Of a DNA stretch of 64,000 bases, positions 1 through 12,960 are shown one piece after another. The notes under the pieces were generated by a model. It worked only from the letters and a program-made list of their open reading frames with translations. It searched no databases and was not told the DNA's origin. The stretch is from Davidsoniella eucalypti (lineage: Eukaryota > Ascomycota > Sordariomycetes > Microascales > Ceratocystidaceae), in the NCBI GenBank assembly GCA_004009845.1, contig RMBW01000014.1:62001-126000 (forward strand). Reading direction: 5' to 3'. Numbering within the stretch: position 1 is the first letter of the stretch; the number at the start of each line of letters is the position of its first letter. The translations under genes and the position numbers were made by a program.

Positions 1-2
1 AC

Positions 3-3000
3 GACGAGGATCCGTCAGAACCAACCCTCCCAACAGGAAACGGCTTACTCGAAACACCCTCGAAGTGGAACGACAAACGACGACATCTTATCGATATCGA
101 AGAGGAGGCTTCCCCACACGACCGCATATCATGGCGCACTGATCTGAGTACCGTCGAGAACAGCGCCTCTAAGAATACGCCAGTTCGAAATCGTAAACGT
201 GCCGCTAGCTCATCGCCCACACAGTCACCCTATATTAGTAGGAGGGATGGCGAATCTGCCACCTTTCGTCGCCTGGCCGCCGCGTCTAAGACACACGCCG
301 ACCCGACACTCGGATTCTGGGATCGATATGCGCTTCATGCTGATTCGTTCAACAGCGGAATGGAGTCTCCCAAGCCCATGGCTCAGTTGCTAGTGTCTTC
401 ATCGCCGCAACCCTATAAGAGCATAACTGGATCAGCAACATCTCCAAACTCTCCTGGCTCTAGCATGGGCATGTCAGGTAGATCGTTGGGAGTTGAACAA
501 AATTTGCGACGCTCTGTAGCCAAGGCAAATGGGGCTAAGCGGCGAAGAACGGCCGAAAACTCACGCGCTAGTCTCTTGCGCAAAGATGATGACGGCGCAT
601 TAGCTCCACGAGATCACAATTCACTAGTCGACGTCTTCTTAAGCAATGCTTGTGCTCCCAACATCTTGAAGGACTCTTCAGCAAATAGCAAAAGCGCTGA
701 ATTTGCTGGCTCTAAACATCTACATGATCGACCTGAGCGCTATACTCTTAGTAGAAGCAAGAGTGAGACAGCGGCTGGACTCATGAAAAGAGCAAAGTCC
801 CCAACACCACTTTTACCACAACCTGCCGCAAACATTCAGCTACAACCGCCAGCTCAAATTCCAATGGACGAATTCGATGACCTTGAGGCTGATATGTTTG
901 ATGACGATTTCGACGACGATCTACTCTTAGATCTTGTTGACAGTGCAACAACAAATTCAGAGCCCCCAGCCTCTGATATGCCACCCACTGTAAATATACC
1001 TAAAGCACAACAACAGCAACAACAACATACACCCGTACCAAAAGAACTACCGCAATCAATGGTGGCAAACAAAGCGCCTCTTGGCTCAACGAAGTCATCT
1101 TATAGCGACCAATACGAAGACGGCGACTTCAATGACGATGAGCTCAACTTTCTCTATGACAGCACTCAACCTGCTCCACCAAACAATGGCAACGATCACT
1201 TACAAGCAGCCTCGGCTTCTACTACGACTATACAAAATGAAGAAGACGAGTTTGGTGATTTGGGAGATCTCTCTGGTCTGGATCTAGATGCCGAGTTTGC
1301 AACAGCTTCCCAAGCACCAGGCTCGAGGGTGAATCCCACCCCTACTGTACGTACAAATAACTATACCTACCACGACAACAACCATGGCCATAACAATGGC
1401 TACGACAACAAAAACTATGGGGATGATCGGAAGGGTTCCAATACAACTTACAGCCACAATTACAACAGCCATGGCGGAAACGGCCAGCGGTAGTTGAACT
1501 CAGTGATAGACTTGGGGATATTAATGAGTAATGAACTGTGAATAGACTCCTTTGAAACATAAGCCCCGCGTTGTGCGCAGAATGAAAATAATCGAGGTCA
1601 CTGAAACCGAATATCATGTTGATGGGAATGTGGAGAGGCAAAAGGTAACTGAAAATATTGTCGCTGTTCCAACATCCTTATGCCCAGCTAACTAACCCTT
1701 GAAATAGTCTGTTGTACTGGAAGATGAAAGGACCAAGAAGACTGTCACCGCATTGCTGCGGGATGAATGGTTCGAGCCAGAGCTGGAGGCTGGCCCTTGG
1801 GGCTATGTCGTTGGTCAGTTTGAGGACAACGTGTGTATCATTGACCGTGATCGCAACTATTTTATTCTTGAACCAGATCACCTCGTCTCGATTACGACTC
1901 TGGCTGATGCCTTCAGTTGTAGCCGCAAGGCAGTCCTTCAAGATCGGGTGCGTGCTACTAGTGGGCCAGGCAAGCCTATAGTGTACGGTACAATTCTGCA
2001 CGAAATATTCCAGGAAGCCCTCATGAAGATGAACTTTAGCCCACAGTTCATGCAGGCTGCAATCGACAGTGTTGTCCAGGAGCATTTGGAAGACTTGTTT
2101 GCCATCCGAATCGAACCGAATGTTGCCAAGGGCGAATTAAGCATGAAGATGGCCGGCCTGAGAGAGTGGGCTGAGCACTTTGTATCGCCGGTGCCAAAGG
2201 TAAGCAATTACGATCAATACATCATAAGAGTAACGTTCATGCTGACATCGTTTCTAGGCAAGCACCAGAGTACAGACACACCATGGCAAGCCCCCCGCCA
2301 ATATGTGTGTCTCAAAGCTTCTAGATGTGGAAGAACATATTTGGTCGCCCATGTATGGCCTCAAGGGAAATATCGATGCCACCGTGCAGGTCACGCTTCA
2401 CGATAAAGACGGCATGCGGACCTTGACGGTGCCTTTCGAGGTGAAGACCGGCAAGAACGAAAGCTTTTCCCACCGAGCCCAGACGACCATGTACACAATG
2501 CTTCTAAGCGACCGTTACGATATTGATATCCTCACTGGAATATTATACTACACTGAAACCGGCGCTACCAAGGCAATCCCAGCGCCCCGTCACGAACTAG
2601 TACAGATCATCCTCAAACGCAACGAAATCTCGGAGGCATTGCGCCAACGCGAGCTTCCGCCATTGACAACCAGTAAAAGCACGTGCCGTAACTGTTTTGC
2701 CAAGACTGAGTGCGTCACCTTTCATAAGCTAGCCGAGAGCGGCACGGCAGAGACGAGCGGACTTGGCGAAGAGTTTGACAAGCTTTCTCGGCACCTCAAC
2801 GACACCCACCGCGAGTTCTTCTGCAACTGGGATGCCTTGCTTACGCACGAAGAAAAGCACAGCGAGCACGCCAAGCGCGAGATTTGGGCAATGACTAGCG
2901 TAGAACGTGAAGCCGAGAATCGTGCGTTCTCTGGCTGCATTATCCAGGAAATGCATGAACGCTCCGAGCAGCGCTTTTCCAAGTACGAGTACACGCTAGT

Positions 3001-5152
3001 TAAGGAGCATCCCCAGGCCGGCTTCTCGTTCACCGAGTCTTCACTCAATGTCCATGACCCCGTGGTGGTATCTGACGAAGAAGGCCACTTTGCCTTAGCC
3101 ATTGGTTATGTCTGCGACGTCCGCAAGGAAGCTATCCGCATTGTTGTTGATCGTCGTCTTCATAATCAACGAATCAGGCAAGCCAATTTCGACGAGGCTG
3201 ACAACCAAGTATTTGCCGGAATCAACGAAGTTGTCCCGGAAGGCGTCAAGATCAGCGATTCTCAAGTCAAGTTACAGAAGCCGGTGCGTTACCGTCTTGA
3301 CAAGGACGAGTTCGGTAACGGCATGGCGCGCGTCAGACACAACTTGGTAGCCATCATGTCCAACGGTAGCGACGGCCGTAATCGAATTCGAGAACTTGTG
3401 GTGGATCTTTTGCCGCCTACCTTCAAGGTGAATCCCACGCAGTATCACATTGAAAATATGGACAGCCTCAATGTCGACCAGAAAGCCGCCATCTCCAAAG
3501 TCATGAGCGCCAAGGATTATGCTCTAGTTCTAGGCATGCCAGGTACTGGAAAGACGACGACGATCGCCTGCATCATCCGTGCTCTGGTTGCACAGAAAAA
3601 GAGCGTCATCCTGACATCGTACACACATTCGGCGGTCGACAATATCTTGCTCAAGCTCGAGCATGACGGCATCGGGATTCTCCGTATTGGCAGCAGGGAC
3701 AAGATACACCCTAGCATCAAACGCTTTGCCAAGATGTCGTACGAGGCGCTGCCGGACTTTGAGACTATTGAAAACGTCTGGATGCGCTCACCTATCGTGG
3801 CAACGACGTGCTTAGGCATCAATCATGCGGTGTTTGCGGAGCGGCAGTTCGATTACTGTATCGTCGACGAGGCATCCCAGATCACACTTCCGGTTTGTCT
3901 GGGGCCAATTCGACTAGCTGATACATTCATTCTGGTTGGAGACCACTACCAACTACCGCCTGTTGTGCGCAATGAAAAGGCACGACTAGGTGGTCTGGAT
4001 ATCAGTATGTTCAAGCTGCTTTCGGAAGCCTATCCAAACTCGGTGGTCAACCTTGAGCACCAGTATCGTATGTGCGAGGATATCATGACCCTGAGCAGCC
4101 AATTGATCTATAAAGGCCGACTCAAGTGCGGTACGGAAGCACTCAAGACTGCCAAGCTAAAAGTGCCGAATATCGGCCAGCTATCCCACCACCACTACAA
4201 GCCCTCGACGGCTGCAGCGGCTTCTGGCGCAGCATCCTCGCCTGAAAATAGATGCCCTGGCGGATCCGAGCCCGAAGCAAGTTGCTGGCTCCGGGACGTT
4301 ATCGACCCGGAGAACCGAGCCATATTCTTGAACACTGACCGTCTTGGTTTCGACGCAGCCGAGTCTAATTCCGGCGGCCGTATCGTGAATCAAGGCGAGG
4401 TAGCTCTCGTCGTCCAGATCGTCGAGGCTTTAGTCACTGTCGGCATCGGACAACACGAAATCGGCGTCATGACACATTATCGATCTCAGCTAGGTCTTTT
4501 ACACAAGGCTCTACGCCACTATCACGAACTTGAGATGTATACAGCCGACCGCTTCCAAGGCCGAGATAAAGAAGTTGTAGTTCTTTCGTTAGTACGCAGC
4601 AACGAGAAACACAGTATCGGCGATCTCCTCAAGGACTGGCGTCGTATCAACGTTGCCATCACACGTGCCAAGACGAAGCTTATCATCATTGGCAGTAAGG
4701 AGACTATCGCGGGCTCAGGCAAGGAAGAAATGATCAACCAATGTGTCAGCCTAATGGATTCCCGCGGCTGGGTTTATGATCTTCCGGAAACCGCGCTTTA
4801 CGATCATCATTTCGAAACTGCGCCTATACAATTCGACTCGACGGGATTCTCGCCTCGACGGCCGACACCTAAAAAGGACGCATCGAAAGCTGCTGTGAAT
4901 CAGCAGCAAATGTCTCCTACCATGCTGCCGATGGGCGATATAAAGGTTCGGGAAAACTCCCGTGTCACGGATCACTTCACCAGTGATAACGGTGGCCAAC
5001 AGTCAGCAAAGACTACTTCAACTAACAAGAAGATGATCACGCAAGACGGTAAAACAGTCGTCTTGCCGAAGAAGCGATTGGGTATGCATGGAAAACTAGT
5101 AACTAAAGGGCACGCTGTTATTGAGGATGTTCTCAACGATGTAATGTTTTAA
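3..5152 (+). CDS. dna2: DNA replication ATP-dependent helicase/nuclease DNA2 (5' partial)
   Basis: Dna2 trims long Okazaki flaps and resects DNA ends in the nucleus. The frame is open from base 3, so the true start lies off the left edge. Exons by reading frame and splice signals: 3-1489, 1581-1644, 1708-2199, 2258-5152, giving about 1645 visible residues, near full length for a fungal Dna2. The N-terminus is low-complexity and acidic, with a short polyQ. The RecB-type nuclease follows: GTILHEIF, GNIDAT and FEVKTGK, with a first Cys in FSCSRK and the CRNCFAKTEC cluster expected to bind Fe-S. The SF1 helicase has Walker A GMPGTGKT (about residue 1107), DEAS, GDHYQLPP, EHQYRM, DRFQGRDKE and NVAITRAK. 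Introns 2 and 3 carry AACTAAC and GCTGAC branch sites. The first intron (GTAGTT donor, 1490-1580) is the least certain border. No motif is missing, so it should be functional. Confidence 0.95.
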
Positions 5153-7473
5153 GATATTAAGGGGTACGCTAGAGAAGGGGCAGGCTGACGGATATATGGC
5201 AGGAATCACATTTTATTTTGCATAGCACAAGACGTTATACTTATTGTATAGTTGTATGTTCAGCAAGGCGTTATGGGTTGTAATTTCATTATATTTATTT
5301 TTTCTTCGGGGTTAGGACACCCATTAGGAATCAAACTACATTTTGTTATAACATCACTTAGCCCTTCACGTATACCTAGTAGGAAAAATATTTCTCAACG
5401 TTTTCTTAGGAGACCATCTACACGTGACGATACAAAAAGCGACTTTTCATCATACATAGACTTTTGAGTAGGCTTGATATGATCAAGATACTTCTGATTA
5501 TCTATTTGTCATACACTATCTTCAACCTCCATCTCACTGGCTATACTACGCTTCGACAATCAGAAAGAACCCGAGGAAAAACTCTTCTAAGATGTATACA
5601 TGTGAAACCCCAAAACGCAATTTTGACAATGATTACAACTTTAGATTAGATAGCCTGACCACTTTAAACTTTAGGCAGAAATATGACAAAAAAGCCAGAT
5701 ATGTTATAGGCTCTTATCTCATACCTTGCCTTATATCTAAGTACATTCATTTGCCTGACAGTCTATATCAATACTTTCGCTATCCGAAAGCCTTTCTCTC
5801 CTCTTCCCCTCATTTGGCACCACATGTCACGATACTCCGATAAGCGACAACTCTCGACATATGTCCAGGAAGAGACACCTACAAGACTAGCTAGAGTTAT
5901 GCCTTATCTCAAGAATCATCTACCGCCGTCCCAAAGACCAGACATATACAAGTTCAAATAGTTATACATATGGTCGTTTCAGGAAACATGATGTTGTTTA
6001 AACTTGTGTAGCAGCAATTGGTCAAACCGCACACTGCAGCTGCCTATCATCATGACACATGTATGTACTGTATTCAACACTGTTCACGTGGTTGTCACAT
6101 GAAACATTACGAGATATGTTTGTAAGGTATTCAGACAGTGTCTGTCTTTGAAAGTGGTGATTAGAGGGTTCACTCTGTATATCTGTACATATATACAGGT
6201 CAAGTTCAATACATGGGCTAAACCTATTTGGGACACCATCTTACACCGCCTTGTTAAAAATAAATCAAATAGATCAAAAAGATCAAAAATCTTTAAACTA
6301 CCCCGCACCTGATTGTGACTGTACAAGAAGGTAAGAAGCCGAATGGGGAACCTGTTTGAATCTGATCTGATTTTATATGCTGATGATGGCAATTGATCAT
6401 TTCAATCCAGTGTTTGCAGTGTGTCGCCATGCTCCCAAGTGCTTGACTCATATTTAATCGATGGGACACTGTGGTGGGGCCACTGGTGGGACTTCGTAAA
6501 GGAGGGGCGTAAACACCACTGTTACTATCACATTGATTTCACGGCTTGCCCGACCCCAATGTCGTGGGGTCGTGAGTGCCAAGAAGGAGATCTCCCAAAG
6601 CGGGGTTTCTTTCTAAGCAGGTAGAAATTAAGGACCTCTTTCGCGATTATTCCCTTGAGTGGAATTTCATGGGCATCAGGTATGCCAAACTGTAATCGCA
6701 AACGACTGGTAGCACATGTTACATGTGATACGCTTGCTTATTGTGCTACTGGCCCAACGAAAAATAAGACGTGTTGGCTGCAGGAGACGACCCATACAGC
6801 CATAAGTCATCTGGCTATTCAGTATTCCTGCCCACGAGGGAGAATTCAAAACATGCCATAATTTATCTTTTTGCTTTGCAACTTCAATGATGAAATTGTC
6901 TTCTTGGTACCTCAAATAAGCTACTAAGTTCTATAGCCATTGATGTGGCTGCCGTTTATTCGATATACATAGCTGGGAAGAGTTGGTTGGTTTGAATTTC
7001 AAACGACGACATCCATGGAGACAGATATATTTACGGAACCTTTCACTTTCACCATCATAACCAATTCCGTGATGCGATGAGGCTCATGTGGGGTAGATGG
7101 TTGGCAAATAGTATTTGCACAATCTTCGCCAGAATAGGAAACCATCTTTACAGGAAGTAGTTTTAGAAAAGCCGGCAGAAAAGGGCGGTGTAAGATAGTG
7201 TCATAAATATATATGTCTTCGTGCCGCGCCCCAGAATATTATCATCAATAATAATTCTACGACGAGTATATATAGAGTGGCCCAAAATCGCAATAACAAA
7301 GACTGCCTAAATCTTGTCACCTAAGGGCAATAACAACAAAACATCAACAAAAACCACACCATCCACTTCTGATTACTTGATCTTGATCACTCTTTATCTA
7401 TTATTTCACACCAACTTATATTCAATCATAATTTTTTGTTCTTTTCCTCTGCCCTCAAATCAACCTACCAATC
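5153..7473. other. gene-free AT-rich spacer
   Basis: This spacer lies between DNA2 and the kinase-like gene. Only short reading frames without recognisable domains occur here. The last 250 bases probably hold the promoter of the downstream gene, including a TATATATA box. No tRNA boxes or clear repeats were seen. Confidence 0.5.
7267..7274 (+). promoter_or_regulatory. candidate TATA box of the kinase-like gene
   Basis: The run TATATATA lies 200 bases before the ATG at 7474, followed by an A/C-rich leader typical of a fungal 5' UTR. Position and composition fit a TATA element, but this is not proven. Confidence 0.35.
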
Positions 7474-8283
7474 ATGGATGACGAAATCGATGAACCGACA
7501 ATCCATGTATGCTATGCGTTGAAAGCAGCGCCAAGCCAACGTGGATCCATGAGGCTAGCTCTTGACAAATATTGCACACAAGCTTGCCTCCTTGGTCTCA
7601 AGCATGAGCAGCCCATGGATGAAAACTGTCCTAACTATACGCTCCACCTCAAGGCCCAACAAGAAGCTGCTGCTTCTTCTTCTTCTTCTGCCCCCGGATC
7701 CATGAACCGCCACCCCATCAATCAGTCGCAGCTCTCTGCTACTATCAAGTCCCAGCTTGATACCAACCTTGATAATGACCTCGTTTCTGTTGGTCATAAT
7801 GGTGCTGTTGGCTCCTTCTTCAGAATTACTGCACACCCATTTGGATATACCTTGATGGGAAAGGCAGCAGAGGATCAACATTTGCATCTGCTCAACTACG
7901 AGATTGAAATGTACGAACACCTACGCGATGTACAAGGAAGTATTGTTCCTGTTTGTCTGGGCTATATCGCTATGGAGCAAAATCTCTGTGAAGATTTTAG
8001 GATTAACGTCCATATGCTTCTATTGTCATTCGGGGGCAGGTGGCTATGTCGCCTTGATGGTTGGGACCTTACACCCCAGCTTGCAAAACTCAAAGAGCTT
8101 GGTGTCGAGCATAGATATATTCGGCCACGCCATGTACTGTACAACGAGGAACTTGATGACTTGATGGTTATTGATTTTAGGAAGGCTCTCTATGTCGATC
8201 CTTCAACAGCTACTAAGGAAAAGGGCAGTGTTGACTCTGAAGATCACCCAAAGAAAGAGGATGAATCCGAGGAGATGGCATGA
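7474..8283 (+). CDS. fungal protein-kinase-like protein with degenerate catalytic loop
   Basis: Single-exon protein of 269 residues resembling a family of small, often multicopy fungal kinase-like proteins; biochemical role unknown. The N-terminal segment with ACLLGL and DENCPN (residues 38-53) matches the Cys-containing lead-in I know from that family. A Ser-rich linker follows, then a shortened kinase fold: lysine K130 in YTLMGK, an alpha-C-like YEIEMYEHL, the conserved block QGSIVPVCLG (154-163), and IDF with D234. In the family the catalytic loop normally reads like H-x-D-x-R-x-x-N. Here it is HRYIRPRH (213-220), so the catalytic Asp is Tyr215 and the metal-binding Asn is His220, and DFE has become DFR. 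I infer a pseudokinase or an early decaying copy. The ATG has a TATA box 200 bases upstream and the frame is clean to the stop. The C-terminus is acidic and lysine-rich. Confidence 0.7.
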   Translation: MDDEIDEPTIHVCYALKAAPSQRGSMRLALDKYCTQACLLGLKHEQPMDENCPNYTLHLKAQQEAAASSSSSAPGSMNRHPINQSQLSATIKSQLDTNLDNDLVSVGHNGAVGSFFRITAHPFGYTLMGKAAEDQHLHLLNYEIEMYEHLRDVQGSIVPVCLGYIAMEQNLCEDFRINVHMLLLSFGGRWLCRLDGWDLTPQLAKLKELGVEHRYIRPRHVLYNEELDDLMVIDFRKALYVDPSTATKEKGSVDSEDHPKKEDESEEMA

Positions 8284-10218
8284 ACTATCATTGGACGATG
8301 ATCTATAACTAGTTTCTTGTATATAGATACTGTGTTGTTCGAAAATGAATTATCTGCTTTTATAATCATGTCATGCTTATAAAACAATATTCCTGCGGAT
8401 TAATACGGTCATTGACTTGTGGATTTTTAATACGTATCTGAAAAGTAAACAGGAGGCTTGAATGATTTGTGGTGGTGTTAGCTAGAATATAGGGTAGCGT
8501 AGTGCTGGGTATCATATGCAATTTGTACTAAACGCTTGGTGTAGCAATTGTCACATGACCGCGAATGCATATTGCAAACCCAATCTTGACGATCTATGAT
8601 ATTGCTACCTCTGGATCCCACTAAAGTCTATTGTCATCTATTCTTTGAAAAGGTGTACCTGGTACTCCTATTGGGTCTGCTAAAGATGCCCTGGTCGATC
8701 GATGATGACACAGTTATTCACCAGCTTGATAGTACAACGTAGACGCCAATTGCTTATATCTTGACGCTTCTGCTTTTGTCACTTAAGGCCTGCTCTAACT
8801 AGCATGCCAAGGAAGTGTTGTCCCTGTTTGTCTTGGTTGATTTAGGACATTGTCATATTCTCTTTATTGATTCAATACGAATACACCAACTTTTGACGAA
8901 GATACCTGGAAACCGGGCCGTTGCAGTTTTAGCCAATGCTAGTTGCGATTTAACAAGAAGAGAGTGGGACTGTCATGATAAGATATAAATAATAGCACAT
9001 GAAACGCGAAGAAATTAGTGGGAATATAACTGGCAATGACATAATTTGGCTATCAAAACAGTTGTGTCTTTGAATGAGCTAGTTGACTAGTTTTTTTTTA
9101 TAACTTTTTTGTATGTAAGCTTTTTTGCTTTTATCTAGAGCTTTTCTTTTTTTAATTCATTATCCTATAGAGCTGAACTAAGGTTCATGCACTTCCCAGC
9201 TCCGCTTACCTGCTCAAAAGGAATATATGTTTTCCCACTGTCTGTGATATTTGGTCCCTACATGCCACTTTCTATACAATTTCTACCACCTCTATTTTGG
9301 CATTGACTTAGAACTCATAACATGGCTAATATGTTTCTGTCATGGCATCAATTGAGCGCAATTACAGCACCAAAAGGCACGCTTTAGTACCATCAGAAGC
9401 GCAACTGGTCGGGTTTTAAGCATCTTCAGCCAAGATAAGGCTAACCAGAACAAGCCATGTATATTATCGCAATTTCTTTTTTCTTCTGATCGGCTCTTCT
9501 GGTGACTCAGTAAGTTCGACTGGTCTATTGTCTGCCGAAAGCGCCCGAATGGGAAGGGTCGCACAGCACATTGGTCCCGGTATCGGTCGTACAAAACAAA
9601 CGCTCGTTATGCAAGAATCAGAAAATATACTATAACATGTAGGTCCAAATCATATAAACCGTGTAATTGGTAAATACGCCGCGGCTTCGAAGACACCACG
9701 GTAAAACAAGCCATGAAGATGGTGGTGGAAGTGGGAACAGAGCCTCAAAATAATAGCTGTTCATATGTACTGCTACTATGGCATGTTTTAGCCTACTACT
9801 CAAGACTTACAGGCTGTTTACGACCCCACAAATATTTTTTTTCTATCGATGACTGTCTGTGTTTAGAATCCAACTCCCATTTCAGACCCATCGTCAGGAT
9901 TCACCAGACTCACTCAGACCGAACCTTGCCCACACCACGGTGTTATCATTCTTACGGACTTCTGATCTTTTGATTGTAGAACACACGCCTTCTCTTCCTT
10001 ATCTCAAACGCCTGCTGGTACTTCACTAATCTCGTGACCCGGCCTCAGACTCAAGACCCGCCTCCTTTCGCCGAGACGATATTGCCCTATCGTGCTATCA
10101 CCCACGGCCCACGCCCCCCTCCGTCTACTGGCTTTCCCGGCTCCTACATTTTCCATATTCCATTTTTGTCCCCTTCTCGTTTTTCCTTCTTCCTTGCTAC
10201 TGTATATAAAAAGCCAAG
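8284..10218. other. spacer with gene fossil and BAT upstream region
   Basis: No intact gene is visible. Around 8790-8960 there is a decayed piece related to the upstream kinase-like gene. The last 100 bases before 10219 are strongly pyrimidine-rich, as is common in fungal promoters of highly expressed genes. A TATATAAAAA string sits directly before the BAT start codon. Confidence 0.5.
8790..8960 (+). pseudogene. decayed fragment of a kinase-like gene
   Basis: Bases 8808-8836 can be read as QGSVVPVCLG, nearly identical to QGSIVPVCLG of the neighbouring intact gene at 7940-7965, and the DNA also aligns well there. An in-frame TGA follows at once. After a one-base shift, a frame continues with residues loosely resembling the next family block. 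Upstream, ALTSM fits the residues that precede QGS in the family. No start codon or kinase core remains. I read it as a relic of a duplicated copy; the outer limits are estimates. Confidence 0.5.
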
Positions 10219-11549
10219 ATGCGCCGCACTGCCTCTGGTCTCGCCTCCCTGGCCCGCGCGGCCACCTCCAATTCTTCCTACATCGCCAGCAGAATGTCGA
10301 CGCCTGTCGCTACCCAGCAATGGCAACGGCTGTACAGCTCCGTGCAAGCCGGTGCTCCCCTCGACCCGTCCAAACTGACTGTTGAGAAGACCACTAAGCC
10401 TTCGGAGCTGAAGGAGCCCAAGGACCTGGTCTTTGGCCGTACTTTCACTGGTACGTAGATTCCCTACATACATACTACAAGTGCTGGGCAAATGTGTTTC
10501 CTACATCGACTAACATCCATGTCTTACCTCATATAGATCACATGCTCGTCGTCGAATGGACCAAGGAGAATGGTTGGGGAACTCCCAAGATCCAGCCCTA
10601 CCAAAACCTGTCGCTGGACCCTGCCACCTGCGTCTTCCACTATGCTTTTGAGTGCTTTGAGGGTATGAAGGCCTACAAGGACGCCAGCGGCGCCATCCGC
10701 CTATTCCGCCCCTCAAAGAACATGGAGCGTTTCAACAAGTCAACTGCCCGCATTGCCCTGCCAACCTTCGACCCTCAAGCTGGTATCGATCTGATCTCCA
10801 AGTTCACCGAGATCGAGTCGCGCTTCATTCCCGAACAAAAGGGCTACTCGCTGTATCTGCGCCCCACCATGATCGGCACCCAGAAGACTCTGGGCGTTGG
10901 CGCCCCCGGCTCCGCCTTGTTCTTTGTCATTGCCTCGCCCGTCGGCCCTTACTACCCCACCGGCTTCAAGGCTGTCTCTCTGGAGGCTACCGATTACGCT
11001 GTGCGTGCCTGGCCCGGCGGCGTTGGCGACAAGAAGCTAGGCGCCAACTATGCGCCCTGCATAGTCCCCCAACTGGAGGCTGCCAGCCGCGGCTTCCAGC
11101 AGAACCTATGGCTGTTCGGTGAAGAAGAGTTTGTCACTGAGGTTGGTACCATGAACTTCTTCGTTGCCATCAAGAACAAAGAAACCGGCCGCAACGAACT
11201 CCTAACTGCGCCGCTGGACGGCACAATTCTGGAGGGCGTTACCCGTGACTCTGTGCTAGGCCTGGCTCGCGAACGTCTTGTGCCCGAGGGCTGGGACATT
11301 GTCGAGCGCAAGTTTTCTATCAAGGAACTATACGACGCCGACAAGGAAGGTCGCCTACTCGAGGCTTTTGGCAGTGGTACTGCGGCTATTGTCAGCCCCG
11401 TCCGCAAGATCTCGTGGAAGGGTGGGATGATCCAGTGCGGCCTCAAGGCTGCCGAAGAGTCGGGCCCTATTGCCCGCCGCATGAAGGACTGGATCGAGGG
11501 TATCCAGTACGGAGAGGAGAACCACCAGTGGTCATATGTCGCCAAATAA
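10219..11549 (+). CDS. BAT1: branched-chain-amino-acid aminotransferase (mitochondrial type)
   Basis: PLP fold-type IV enzyme that interconverts leucine, isoleucine and valine with their 2-oxo acids using glutamate/2-oxoglutarate. Exons 10219-10450 and 10537-11549 join as FT-D-HM (intron of 86 nt with CGACTAAC branch site), giving 414 residues. The first 40 residues are rich in Arg, Ser and Ala without acidic residues and look like a mitochondrial targeting peptide. A second Met at residue 26 could give a shorter form. Diagnostic stretches are FHYAFECFEGMKAY, RPTMIGTQ, the PLP lysine in GDKKLGANY (about residue 243), and the class-IV signature EVGTMNFFV followed by PLDGTILEGVTRDS. An in-frame stop just upstream supports the chosen ATG. 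It is convergent with the complex I subunit gene at 12413-12960. Confidence 0.96.
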
Positions 11550-12412
11550 ACTTGTTAATAGTAGATAGACGGGTAAACTTATAATGGACGGAATTGGGCG
11601 TTTTGTTTGATGAAGGTACGGTATGTGTCTTGTCCTGTACAACATACTAGGTTGTTTTTTCCCTTTTACTCATCTTTCTTTGTATCCTTTTGATTTCATC
11701 TTTTCCTCGCATTGGTTAATGAGCGACTAAACCTCGAATGATTTCATTTATTTCATGGACGTATCGCCGAAACATAGAAAAGTCTGCTTTTTCACTTTAA
11801 CAATTCTAAACATGCAACTTGACATACACGCACACGTGATATTGTTTGTCTTTGTTTCTAGGGATTGTGATAAAAAAAAACATGTCGAAAGCCTCCGCAA
11901 GCGACCTGGAATTGGATTGATAATCATCTGTACTCGTTCTCTCTCTTCCAATCTGATATCCGGCTGGAGCGGACTCCTATCATCATCTCTTATGTGCCTG
12001 TAAAAGCAGCTTGATCGGGCTGCTTCGGCTAGAAGATTCGAGGATACGAAGTGTTTGCTGTGGTTGTTGAAGTTGGTTTAGTGTTGTGTAGATCGTATGT
12101 TGGTTGTATGTGTGTGTAGTTCGCAAAGGGTGGTGATTATAAACAATGTGAAAGAAGGAAGAAAATAAACAATGAGCAAGAGCTACTAAAGCTATTGCTA
12201 AGAGCTAGAGGGAATATGGGCGTTTGCTTGAGATGATGCGCAAGAGGGGTGCCATGTATCGAAGATGGAAGAATATTAGAGACGTAGTTGGACAATTTTG
12301 CCTTTCGCTTGATCAAACTCCGTTTCTGTCTGGCTGTAAATATTGAAGCCGTATCTTCGGTTGGACATGTAGCCCACCGGCATATCATTTAACATGGCAA
12401 AGCTCTAATTCT
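11550..12412. other. convergent 3' intergenic region
   Basis: This is the 3' space shared by the aminotransferase (+) and the complex I subunit (-). It is T-rich after the aminotransferase stop. No gene, tRNA or strong repeat was seen. Confidence 0.5.
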
Positions 12413-12960
12413 TTAATTCTTCTTTTCGGGGAAAGGATCTGGCAGGATACCCTCCTTCTCTAATCTCCTCCGAGCCTCTTCGAGAGCCCAGGTATCGAGT
12501 CTACAAGAAACAAACAAAGTGGTTAGTCAACATTCAAAATATAGAGACAGGCCGTACCCCAAACAGTGCATTTCCGGTCATCCGGGGCACATGGGGTACC
12601 CTGCCCCAACGAGGGCCAACAGGAAGAAAGAAAAACTGAGAAGACTCACGAAGTATCAGGCTTGAATGCGAGAGCAATAGCAAGCACTACAAACGAGGGC
12701 AGGAAAAGGTAGTAAACCGGGCCCTCCCATCCCTCCTTCTCGTACTTGACGCCAGGCTTCTCACCCCACAGCCAGCCAGTTGGCGGATCGAAATCATTCT
12801 CGCCGTGACCGGCAGCACGAATCGACGAGTTAGAAAGGGCACGCGAAGAAGAAACGGCGCGGCCAGAACGCAATAGAGTCGTCGTCGGGGCGTTGGCCGA
12901 GATGATGCTGGCGCGGAGGCAGTGCGCAGCTGCGCGAGTACGAAGTAAGCTTAGAGCCAT
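12413..12960 (-). CDS. NADH:ubiquinone oxidoreductase ESSS subunit (NDUFB11-like, complex I)
   Basis: Accessory subunit of the membrane arm of mitochondrial complex I. Exons on the minus strand are 12960-12650 and 12500-12413, separated by a 149-nt intron with GTGAGT donor; the join restores a Ser codon and yields 132 residues. The first 45 residues are Arg/Ser/Ala-rich and look like a presequence. The conserved core has DPPTGWLWGEKPG, KYEKEGWEGPVYY, one transmembrane helix (FLPSFVVLAIALAF) and FKPDTS. The second exon adds DTWALEEARRRLE, ending in PDPFPEKKN, a typical C-terminus of fungal ESSS proteins. Without the second exon the protein would stop just after the membrane helix, which supports the intron. 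Confidence 0.93.
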
